From assembly GCA_026014665.1 (NCBI GenBank), contig JAOZHX010000017.1, positions 310,001 through 374,000 on the forward strand: DNA of 64,000 bases, written 5' to 3'. The translations under genes and the position numbers were made by a program. Every line of letters starts with the position of its first letter. The first letter of the stretch is position 1. The stretch is from Candidatus Bathyarchaeota archaeon (GTDB lineage: Archaea > Thermoproteota > Bathyarchaeia > Bathyarchaeales > Bathycorpusculaceae). Positions 33,868 through 41,466 of the stretch are shown piece after piece. The notes beneath the pieces are model-generated. The model was not told the DNA's origin. It made no database searches and saw only the letters and a list, made by a program, of their open reading frames with translations.

Positions 33868-35034
33868 GTGAATAGGGCTGTTTAGCGCTTGCTTGTTTAA
33901 TGGTGTCCTCAACGTTTTTTGTTAATTGCACAACTATTCAAGCAACCCAAGCAACTGCAAAGAATACTTGGCAAACCATGCAGTCCTTACTAGAACCATT
34001 AGCTGGCATTGCTGTAACGGTAAGTGAATATATATATTTGGCGGCAACACCCAAGAATACCGCCTTTTTGTGTACGACCCCCAAAACCAAACATTAACCC
34101 AAACAGCATCCATGCCAACATACAGAACAAGATTCGGCGTAGCAGTAGTAGACCGCAAAATCTACACAATAGGTGGACAAGGAGCACCCTGTCATGGACC
34201 AACCAACATTAACGAGGTCTATGATACGCAAACAGACACCTGGGAAACAAAACAACCCACAATCGACACAGGTTCTGTGATGATCGCTAATGCTGTCAGG
34301 GGCAAAATATATGTCATGACATATTCAAACGTGGATGTTTATGATCCAGAAGCAGACACTTGGACAAGAATATCAGCATTGCCACAGGAAGTATTAGGGC
34401 CCCGCTACTCATGTGTAATGATGACAAAATATACATAATAAAAGACAGTATAGGCGATGACGTTTACGCATCAATCGTAGGAGAAGGCAAACTGCACATT
34501 TACGACACAACGACGAATACTTGGAGCACAGGAGCAACCCTGCCCACATTCTACAAGCTTTGTCGCGTGGTGGCAATCACAGGGGAGCATGCTCCAAAAC
34601 AAATCTACGTGGTGGGCGGAATGATAATTCGTGGTTTTACTAATTATCAGGGTGTTAATGCATCTTTCAGATATGACCCAACAACGGATTCTTGGAGTAA
34701 AGCATATGATATGCCCACTGCACGCTATGAGGCTGCGGTTGCTGTAGTAGAGGATAAAATTTATGCTATTGGCGGTGCAACAAAGCTACCGGGGGGTTGG
34801 GTAGCCACTCTAACGGATGCTGTTGAAGTGTATACGCCTTTTGATTACGGTGCCGTTCAGTCCTCGATGGCCCCATCAAAAAGTTCAGACTCGCAGCCAA
34901 TCTTCCCAGAGGCGACAGCGGCAGTTATTGGAACAGTCGTAGCAGGCACAATCATAGCGGCAACAATCATGCTAGTGTACCACCGCAAACGCCTAAAACT
35001 AAAAACTGCCAATCAAGCAAACATAGAAACTTGA
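33868..35034 (+). pseudogene. Frameshifted kelch-repeat surface protein
   Basis: Pieces of one kelch beta-propeller protein lie in three frames. The first (from about 33900) has FFVNCTTIQ and NTWQTMQSL. The second (about 34035-34420) has GGNTQEYRLFVYDP, YTIGGQ and VYDTQTDTWE. The third (about 34410-35034) has DDKIYIIKD, IYVVGG, YAIGGAT, then a transmembrane helix (about 34925-34985) and a basic tail. Frame breaks lie in the TATATATA run near 34030-34040 and at about 34405-34415. The signal peptide appears also split from its GTG start near 33868. Two or three separate breaks make true decay more likely than a single base-calling error. Confidence 0.7.
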
Positions 35035-35513
35035 AATGTTTATTGGTTTAAAAAACTACTCTGGCAGAGGAACTTAACTTGTTGCATGAATGTTTGCTGT
35101 TGTGAATGACTTTGTTATACTTTATTGGCTGCGAGCTTGAGCTTTTTCAAGGGAGGAAGTTAGAGCAGGAAAGAGCGCATGTTTTTGGGGTTATTTGTTG
35201 GCACTTGCTGGCGGCAGCCTTCACACCCAGCCTGCACCTATACAAGACGCAGAACAGAAAAGCAACCCCAAGCATGTCTCAACTTGACTGAAATCTTGCT
35301 TTTGAAACATTAACCATTCATCCAAAAAAAGAAAGTTTTATGGAAAACACGGTTAGTATCCTGTGTAGTAGAAGTCTATGGTCGTAGCTGAGGAAAGCGT
35401 TAGGTTTACGCTGTTGCCCCACTCCATCCATTGCCCGCCATCCGTAACCACCACGTAGTAAGCTGAATTGCTAAACACCAAATATTAGAAACAAGCAATT
35501 TGGCAAAGTGGAG
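35035..35513. other. Gene-poor stretch after the kelch pseudogene
   Basis: Apart from the C-terminal fragment at 35353-35481 (minus), I see no gene in these 479 bases. Short open frames on the plus strand have no protein-like character. Confidence 0.4.
35353..35481 (-). pseudogene. C-terminal fragment of a secreted protein
   Basis: A 42-codon frame reads SAYYVVVTDGGQW, then MEWGNSVNLTLSS and TIDFYYTGY before TAA. This strongly patterned beta-rich end is typical of secreted archaeal proteins. Upstream the frame is closed by TAA and no start or signal peptide exists. With the remnant at 33530-33716 it suggests one or two surface-protein genes were lost here. Confidence 0.4.
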
Positions 35514-35846
35514 TTAGCCGATTTTGCTGCCTTCAGCAATGTCTTTCTCTGGCTGCAACACCACGACGTTGCCCGCCGGGTCCTCAGCCGCCAATATCAT
35601 GCATTGTGACTCGAGCCCCGCTAGCATGCGCCGTTGCAGGTTGAGGAGGAAGACGCATTTTTTGCCCACCAACTCTTCAGGCTTATAGTATTTTAGTAGT
35701 CCTGCGATGGCTTGGCGTTTTTCTGTGCCGAAGTCAACGATTAGTTTTATGAGTTTTTTTGATTCCGCAACTTGGGTGGCTTCAAGAATTTTTCCTACGC
35801 GGAAGTCGAATTTTTGGAAATCAGCAAACGATACTTCTTGCGACAT
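35514..35846 (-). CDS. Stand-alone tRNA-binding domain (MetG C-terminal/Trbp111 type)
   Basis: The 110-residue protein is a single OB-fold: FDFRVGKILEATQVAESKKL at about 13-32, VDFGTEKRQAIAGL, and a VFLLNLQRRMLAGLESQ segment, as in the C-terminal domain of methionyl-tRNA synthetase and Trbp111. In many archaea this domain is a separate gene annotated as the methionyl-tRNA synthetase beta subunit; it binds tRNA in a structure-specific way, usually as a dimer. The ATG at 35846 is unambiguous. It lies 42 bases downstream of the endonuclease V gene on the same strand. Confidence 0.9.
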   Translation of the reverse strand: MSQEVSFADFQKFDFRVGKILEATQVAESKKLIKLIVDFGTEKRQAIAGLLKYYKPEELVGKKCVFLLNLQRRMLAGLESQCMILAAEDPAGNVVVLQPEKDIAEGSKIG

Positions 35847-35888
35847 ACAATCACGCTCAGGCTTGTTTTATAGGGTGTGTTTAGATAT

Positions 35889-36551
35889 TTACTTTGTTTT
35901 CCCCTGCAGGCTGATTCTGCATTTCGAAGCTAACTTGTGCGCCCAAAGCAGCGGCTCGGGAATTCTGCCCTTGGCGCAATGCAAAACAATGTTTACAGCG
36001 GTCTGAAGCGACACCATGTTGCCGACGCTGACGTAGACAGGTTTAGCACCCGCCTTTGTTGTGACAACTTCGCCGATGACCTCACCCGAATCAAACAGAA
36101 ATGTTCTGCCATCCCGCTGCGCTTCTTGCCCTATTAAACGGCTCTTTGCAGCACCAACCGTCGCCTTCTTTAACACTAAACCTAAATGACTAGCAAACCC
36201 ACACCGATACGGATGTGCAAAGCCCTGAGCATCTACCAGAAAAACATCTGGCTGATGCTTAAGCTTTTGGATTGCTGCGATGGCGGGCGGGATCTCCCGA
36301 AAGGACAGCAACGTCGGAACATAAGGCATCTTCACCCGACAAACGGCAACCTGACTCTCCAAAAGCTCAAGAGTGTCATAATCATGAATGGTTACCGAAC
36401 CGATGCCTAACTCGCCAACGTAGGAAACATCCACACCTCCGACAGTTCGAAGCTGAGGAGGCAACCGGTCTTCTAAAATCAGCTTCTTAGAGAGGCAAAC
36501 CTGCGTTTCATGTGCCCGCTTAACCGAAAAATTCTTCGACAGCTTGGGCAA
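35889..36551 (-). CDS. nfi: Endonuclease V
   Basis: The 220-residue product has the catalytic Asp motif VGGVDVSY (D41), PYVPTLLSFRE (Glu about 89) and VDAQGFAHP (Asp about 110) followed by GFASHLGL. It cleaves one nucleotide 3' of deaminated adenine (inosine) in DNA or RNA. The usual HPR tripeptide reads HPYR. The start is a TTG at 36551, directly after the translin stop, so the two genes are co-transcribed. The length is normal for archaeal members. Confidence 0.9.
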   Translation of the reverse strand: MPKLSKNFSVKRAHETQVCLSKKLILEDRLPPQLRTVGGVDVSYVGELGIGSVTIHDYDTLELLESQVAVCRVKMPYVPTLLSFREIPPAIAAIQKLKHQPDVFLVDAQGFAHPYRCGFASHLGLVLKKATVGAAKSRLIGQEAQRDGRTFLFDSGEVIGEVVTTKAGAKPVYVSVGNMVSLQTAVNIVLHCAKGRIPEPLLWAHKLASKCRISLQGKTK

Positions 36552-37283
36552 TCACGCATTAACCTTCTTTCGTTTGCGCTTGATTGTCGGTTTTGGCAGC
36601 TCAAGCTTTTTCAGTTGATCTTCAAGTGACTTTCTGCGAACTTCCAGTGTTATGTCGCCACGCGTAGTCTCAATTATCCGACGTGCAGTGTCGGATTTAT
36701 GCCTTAGCCCGGGCACGAGCATGTAAGCTTCATCTAGGGATAAGAGTTGGATAAAGATTTCATCCATCACCTTTAGGCATTCTTCGCCCCTCTCTACGGC
36801 GCCTTCCCGCAGATTATCTAGCGCTAAACGTCGGTATTCGCCGATGACATCTGCTAAACCCAACACGTATTCGACTGAGGGCACGCTGATTTCTTGCGGG
36901 GTAACAAAGCGGTTTTCGCGAACCAGCGTTAGGAAGATGTTGGCTTCAGAGTACTCTTGCAATGCAGCGCTAAACATACCGCCGTAGACTATTTCGGGGC
37001 ATTCTTCGGCTTGGGCTTGGAGGCTAGTGATTTTTTCTTTGGCGCTGGCAACCATGGCTTGAGCCTCATCTAGACGTTTTTGATGGATAAGCAAGATGGC
37101 CTGTTTGGAGAGGCTGGTGGCTTTGCGTATGCTCTCATGCGTTTCTTCTCGGATCTTATTCTTGTCTAGGAGTTCAGCTTTTACTTCTTGTATGACTTTT
37201 TCTAAGGAAGACAAAACGGGGAGCACCTGATAAGAAGAATATTTTCTGTTGCTTATTTCAATTTCTAAAAACGCTGAGTTCAT
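36552..37283 (-). CDS. Translin/TRAX family protein
   Basis: The 243-residue, all-helical protein has VVYGGMFSAALQEYSEANIF-like helices (here EIVYGGMFSAALQEYSEA, about 98-115), VPSVEYVLGLADVIGEYRR and the C-terminal EYxVPGLRHKSDTAR. Archaeal translin relatives bind single-stranded nucleic acid, and in some the TRAX-like acidic residues cleave RNA; E113 and D153-like acids are present in the right helices. The ATG overlaps the stop of a 63-residue gene by 3-4 bases, and endonuclease V follows at once. A nucleic-acid processing operon is likely. Confidence 0.87.
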   Translation of the reverse strand: MNSAFLEIEISNRKYSSYQVLPVLSSLEKVIQEVKAELLDKNKIREETHESIRKATSLSKQAILLIHQKRLDEAQAMVASAKEKITSLQAQAEECPEIVYGGMFSAALQEYSEANIFLTLVRENRFVTPQEISVPSVEYVLGLADVIGEYRRLALDNLREGAVERGEECLKVMDEIFIQLLSLDEAYMLVPGLRHKSDTARRIIETTRGDITLEVRRKSLEDQLKKLELPKPTIKRKRKKVNA

Positions 37284-37471
37284 GTTTGTTGGCTATCTAT
37301 CCATCTTTCAACCAGCAACTTGCTATCACCTAACGCGAAGCTGACTTTAACAAAGATCGTGTCTGAGCCCTTAAACGGAAACATGCTATCTTCCGCTAAG
37401 TCTTTTGGCAGGTAAACCAGATACTTGCCGTCTTTTCTTCGAAACAGCCTTCCTTTCCCTTCGCTTACCAT
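37280..37471 (-). CDS. Small AbrB-like or conserved hypothetical protein, 63 aa
   Basis: The protein is short and basic, with a beta-rich pattern GRLFRRKDGKYLVYLPKDLAEDSMFPF that resembles a single SpoVT/AbrB swapped-hairpin unit; GSDTIFVKVSF and LVERW follow. It overlaps the translin gene start (ATGA), so it is translationally coupled. It is probably a nucleic-acid-binding partner of translin; identification is tentative. Confidence 0.65.
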   Translation of the reverse strand: MVSEGKGRLFRRKDGKYLVYLPKDLAEDSMFPFKGSDTIFVKVSFALGDSKLLVERWIDSQQT

Positions 37472-37555
37472 TTGAACAACCGCTTGATTAAATTTAAACG
37501 ATAGGCAACCAAATAAGTATATAAATTTATCCAGCTTCCATCTGAAAACAAAATT

Positions 37556-38518
37556 TTAGCGGCTTGAAACCTGAATAGGCCTCTGCAAACGGCTCAAAAG
37601 CACCACGCGGCTCTCAGGCGCCTCATCAATGACACGATAACCCGTTTTCTGCGCCAGTTCTGCTGCGAATGCCTTAACTTCGCCGTGCATGGGCATGCTG
37701 TCAAACCCGAGGCGCAATCCAGAGAAACCGATGTGCATGTAAGCTTTGGCTTCGATGTAGGTTGGATTTGCCTTCTCCACTAGCTTAGCGTACTCCTCAA
37801 TCAAACCCATGTTGCGCTCCCTCACCAGCGTCATCCGCAAAACCGTGGGGCAGCGGAAACTCGGCAGCAAGCCAAGTGTCTCGTTGAGTTTTTCCCATGC
37901 ACTGGGGAATTGGGGGCGGCAAACCTGCTTGTAAACCTGTTGATTTGGCGCACAAACCGAAATGTAGAGCTGCGTGGGTTCTTTGCTGAGCCTAGCCAGT
38001 TTCGAAGGTAAAGTACCGTTCGAAACCAAAAACGTAGTTAAACCTCTCCCATGGAAGACAGCTAAGAGTTCACCTAGCGGCTCGTAGAGTGTAGGTTCCC
38101 CAGTGAGGCTGATGGCAACCTGGTTGGGACGAAGTGCCTCTTGGAATTTTCGCCAATTCGTCTTCTCATTGCCTTTGTAGCCGCTAACGATTCGCTCCTG
38201 CGCACGAAAACATCCTTCCACGATTTCTTCAGGCGTATCCCGATTAGGATTATGCATCTCGTCCCAAGTGACCTGCAAATCGCCGCTTTGCGCACGCCAA
38301 CAGAACAAGCACTGCTGCGTACAATAATAAAGCGAAGGCGTCATCTGGATGCAACGGTGGCTTTGGATGCCGTAAAACTTCTGTTTATAACAGGGTCTAT
38401 CGTGCACTATGGATTCATAGAGCCACTTGCACCGCTTAACCGCAGAGTGAGATCCCACTAAATGGTACTTCTGCTTCTTGAGGGCGCTCAAAAGCGGAGA
38501 TATCTGCTGCTTTTCCAA
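37556..38518 (-). CDS. taw1: tRNA 4-demethylwyosine synthase Taw1/TYW1
   Basis: The 320-residue radical SAM enzyme forms the tricyclic imidazopurine core of wyosine at G37 of tRNA-Phe, using pyruvate and N1-methylguanosine. The SAM cluster is CTQQCLFCW, preceded by an auxiliary cluster region with three cysteines (RCKWLYESIVHDRPC, HRCIQM). SLTGEPTLY and VSNGT follow, then EAKAYMHIGFS. TTG 38518, with GGTGG 9 bases upstream, is preferred; earlier starts add about 50 unrelated residues. The G37 N1-methyltransferase Trm5-like enzyme that precedes it in the pathway is at 44351-45205. Confidence 0.92.
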   Translation of the reverse strand: MEKQQISPLLSALKKQKYHLVGSHSAVKRCKWLYESIVHDRPCYKQKFYGIQSHRCIQMTPSLYYCTQQCLFCWRAQSGDLQVTWDEMHNPNRDTPEEIVEGCFRAQERIVSGYKGNEKTNWRKFQEALRPNQVAISLTGEPTLYEPLGELLAVFHGRGLTTFLVSNGTLPSKLARLSKEPTQLYISVCAPNQQVYKQVCRPQFPSAWEKLNETLGLLPSFRCPTVLRMTLVRERNMGLIEEYAKLVEKANPTYIEAKAYMHIGFSGLRLGFDSMPMHGEVKAFAAELAQKTGYRVIDEAPESRVVLLSRLQRPIQVSSR

Positions 38519-38734
38519 CTTTATCCACCGAAACTTAGCTAAATTAGGAAAACTCTGCAATTTAAAAATCCCTATCCTACATAAACAGATTTCAAGGGGC
38601 AAACCGCACATAGCTGTCTTATCTGATTTCAGCAGTGCATTAAACGTTTTAATGGTAAAGTTTAAAATTAACACTTAATTAAATCATCAGCATCAGTCAC
38701 TATTGATAGCTATCTATCGGGGAGAGCAGAGGAT

Positions 38735-40807
38735 TTGAAAAAACAAATTGTCACTTTAACCATTCTAGTCTTAATTTCACTTGCCGCCGTTTGCGCGCCA
38801 TTGGAGGTTTTGGCGCAAACAAACATTGGCGTGCAAATCTACCAGACAACCCCCAGTACCTCCTCTGGACCCGTTGGCACTCGGGTAAACATACTGGGAA
38901 GCATACATACCCCCAACAGCACTTACCAAGTTATATTAGGCAAGACCGTGGTGACCACGGGGACCTCAGAAGGTTACTACGTCAACGCAAACTTCACTGT
39001 TCCCGAACTGCTAAATGGTCCCTACGCGTTAATTCTTAGAGACGTAAGCATAAACATAAACTATAGCCAACGTTTCACCGTTGAAACAGGCTACGGCATA
39101 AACGCCATTCCCTCATCTGTACAGGAAGGCAACACCCTCAAAGTCAACGTGAGCGTAACAGGTGGAATACCAGGCTCCTCATACACAGCCACCGTCACAG
39201 TTGAACCCCCAAGCCCTGCCTCAAAATACACAAAAACCGTCACCCTTGGAGCAGTCAACGCCCAAGGAACCGCCATCGCCCAAGTCAATTTTCCCGATGC
39301 CACTTTCCAACCTGACGGTTCAACCACCGACTACGTAGGAACCTACAAACTATACTTCAACCAAACCGATTCCCTGGCAGAAAGCCAGTTCTCCGTAAAC
39401 ATCCTTGATTCAACAAGCTATCATCAAGGACAAACAGTCAACATAAAAGCAACAGGCTACCAAGCAAACCAAGCCGCCACCATAACCATAAGCAACTCCA
39501 AAACCAGCACCACGCTGGCTACTTTGCCTGTTACTGCGGGAACAGATGGCGTCATCACCGCCTCATGGGTGGTTTCCTCCGACGCAACAATTGGCGATTA
39601 CATAGTGAAAATATCACCTGACGGTACCTCCAAACTAATCCAAGATACCCAAACCTTCAACGTTCCAGGCTATTCGGTTAAAATAAAAACAACCAACATA
39701 GCCGGCGACCCCGTGCCTGACCTTTCGGTTCAAGCTCGAGACCCAGCAAACAATGTTTATGACGCGACAAGTGACTCATCGGGGAACGCAAACTTCAAGC
39801 TTGAGAAAGGCACGCATGTTCTCACCGCTTACTTGAACGGAGTTAAAGTGGGTGAAACAAACATAACTGTTACTGGAGAAGGCACATTTACTTTACGGTG
39901 TGAACTAACCAACCTAAAGATCACAGTGAAAAACACAAACGGTACCCCCATGCCATTTGTTAATCTAGACATATCCTACAAATACGGCAGCTCAAAAACA
40001 GGCACCGCTTCAGGTAAAACAGACCCCTTTGGAAGCTTCACTTTAGCCTCAGCTCTAACCGAAGCCACATACACCATTGAAGCTTCAATGTATGGCCAAA
40101 TCTTCAATCTGCATAATAACACCTTCACCAACCTGCCCTCACAAGCTACATCAGAAATCGTTATCGTTTGCCCCAGCCAAAACATAACAATAAACGTTGT
40201 AGGCTACAGTCAAGAACCCATACCATACGCCCGCATAGAACTCGTTGAAATCTCAAACGGCCTATTCTACTCGGCCATAACGGACAGCCACGGCTCAGCC
40301 ATAACCGAAGTTACTTTCGGCATGTACCGTGCCAGAGTGTACAAAGACAATATCCTGATAAGCGAAACCAACCTACCTGCCTTCAACGAAAGCCAAAAAC
40401 AAATACGCTCAACAATTTACGGCATAGACCTCTCAGTCTCGGTCGTCGACTTCTTCGGCAGCCCCATAGCCAACGCCAACGTCATAATTAACCGTCCTGA
40501 AACAGAAAAACTCACCAGCAAAACCCAAAGCAACGGCATAGCCACCTTTAACAACATCATCGGTGGTGACATGCAAATCATAGCCTCTCCCGGGGATACT
40601 CAAAGTGACTACCAAGCAGTAAAACTCACAGTTGACCAACCGACCACGGTACAGATTAAACTCGCAAAGTACATAGCGCTTGGACCCCTTCTCCTGCCTG
40701 CAACTGCCCTAGGCACCATATCGATAATCATTCTTGCTATAGTGGTTTTTCTATTCGTCGAAATTTACCGCTGTAAAAGGAAAAAACCCGCATCTGCTAC
40801 AGGCTAA
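38735..40807 (+). CDS. Large membrane-anchored surface protein with Ig-like/CarboxypepD-reg repeats
   Basis: The 690-residue product starts at TTG 38735 after AGAGG. It has a signal peptide (about 5-27, ending LAQT), two or three beta-sandwich domains (about 30-310), then four tandem units of a carboxypeptidase regulatory-like fold (from about 312, 400, 485 and 565). Each unit has the pattern V-x-N-x-x-G-x-P-x-P-x-A-x-V followed by D-x-x-G-x-A. A transmembrane helix at about 655-680 and a Lys/Arg tail end the protein. NxT/S sequons are numerous. It is probably an adhesin or structural surface protein; no enzyme motif is seen. Confidence 0.78.
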   Translation: MKKQIVTLTILVLISLAAVCAPLEVLAQTNIGVQIYQTTPSTSSGPVGTRVNILGSIHTPNSTYQVILGKTVVTTGTSEGYYVNANFTVPELLNGPYALILRDVSININYSQRFTVETGYGINAIPSSVQEGNTLKVNVSVTGGIPGSSYTATVTVEPPSPASKYTKTVTLGAVNAQGTAIAQVNFPDATFQPDGSTTDYVGTYKLYFNQTDSLAESQFSVNILDSTSYHQGQTVNIKATGYQANQAATITISNSKTSTTLATLPVTAGTDGVITASWVVSSDATIGDYIVKISPDGTSKLIQDTQTFNVPGYSVKIKTTNIAGDPVPDLSVQARDPANNVYDATSDSSGNANFKLEKGTHVLTAYLNGVKVGETNITVTGEGTFTLRCELTNLKITVKNTNGTPMPFVNLDISYKYGSSKTGTASGKTDPFGSFTLASALTEATYTIEASMYGQIFNLHNNTFTNLPSQATSEIVIVCPSQNITINVVGYSQEPIPYARIELVEISNGLFYSAITDSHGSAITEVTFGMYRARVYKDNILISETNLPAFNESQKQIRSTIYGIDLSVSVVDFFGSPIANANVIINRPETEKLTSKTQSNGIATFNNIIGGDMQIIASPGDTQSDYQAVKLTVDQPTTVQIKLAKYIALGPLLLPATALGTISIIILAIVVFLFVEIYRCKRKKPASATG

Positions 40808-40840
40808 AGTCGATAAAATTCCACCTTTATTGGAAAAAAG

Positions 40841-40849
40841 TTTATATGG
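40841..40849 (+). promoter_or_regulatory. TATA box for the Cys-rich protein gene
   Basis: AAAAAGTTTATATGG (box at 40841-40849) lies about 75 bases before the GTG at 40923, giving a leader of roughly 50 bases with GAGGTG as ribosome-binding site. Confidence 0.45.
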
Positions 40850-40922
40850 CATCCAAGAGACATAAAGAAAATCAAGAGAGAAACCACAAACAAATTTTGA
40901 TTTGACAATTGAGGTGTACCCG

Positions 40923-41219
40923 GTGGCTCAACCAAAAGCGTGTTCACCAACGTGCCCATCTTTTAAATGCGCCAAAAACTCAGCGTACTTCCGCGGAAGA
41001 GACAACGTCTGGTGCAGATTAGCCGAAGAACCCTGCAACGTCGCAAACTGCACCTACTCCATGTGCTTTAAGCGACGATTGCTTCCGAAAGGAATCTGCG
41101 GTGAAACCGTTAAACGAAAGACCGTTGAACATGACCTAGACGACGACTTCCCCCAAGTTGCATCGATTAAACTTAAAGGAAAGGCACTTCGTAAACTCGG
41201 CGACCAAGACTTCTACTAG
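40923..41219 (+). CDS. Small Cys-rich protein, 98 aa
   Basis: I do not recognise a named family. The N-terminal half has eight cysteines in a metal-site-like arrangement (ACSPTCPSFKC, then WCRLAEEPCNVANCTYSMC), enough for two zinc sites or an iron-sulfur cluster. The C-terminal half is charged (KRKTVEHDLDDDFP). The GTG at 40923 is chosen because GAGGTG precedes it by 6 bases; an in-frame TTG lies at 40902. It has its own TATA box and a hairpin terminator, so it is a single-gene unit. Confidence 0.68.
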   Translation: MAQPKACSPTCPSFKCAKNSAYFRGRDNVWCRLAEEPCNVANCTYSMCFKRRLLPKGICGETVKRKTVEHDLDDDFPQVASIKLKGKALRKLGDQDFY

Positions 41220-41226
41220 TATTAAG

Positions 41227-41260
41227 ACAGGAAATAATCTTCCTGTTCCCTTCCCTTTTT
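41227..41260 (+). terminator. Hairpin terminator after the Cys-rich gene
   Basis: ACAGGAA-ATAATC-TTCCTGT (41227-41246) forms a 7-bp stem, followed by a pyrimidine run ending TTTTT at 41256-41260, just beyond the stop at 41219. Confidence 0.55.
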
Positions 41261-41466
41261 GATTTTCACACACCGCGTTCCCATTCCGTGGTTGTTGTCT
41301 TTAAAGCACCGCTGCCTCAAAATTGAAAGGGGCTGATGTGTTTTGTGGCGAATTAGAAGAACAGCTATTGAAATAATTTAATATACAACTAGAGCAGAAA
41401 ACCATTCTGTTGGCTGGGTAAATCAAAGGTTTGCCTAAGCCACAAATGATTGCAGGAGAAAAAAGA

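Noticed and set aside
35106-35291. A 61-codon plus-strand open frame after the kelch pseudogene
   Set aside because: No ribosome-binding site, no conserved composition and no neighbour in phase.
38704-38713. GATAGCTATC palindrome before the surface protein at 38735 as an operator
   Set aside because: Ten-base palindromes are expected dozens of times by chance in 64 kb, and it does not extend further.
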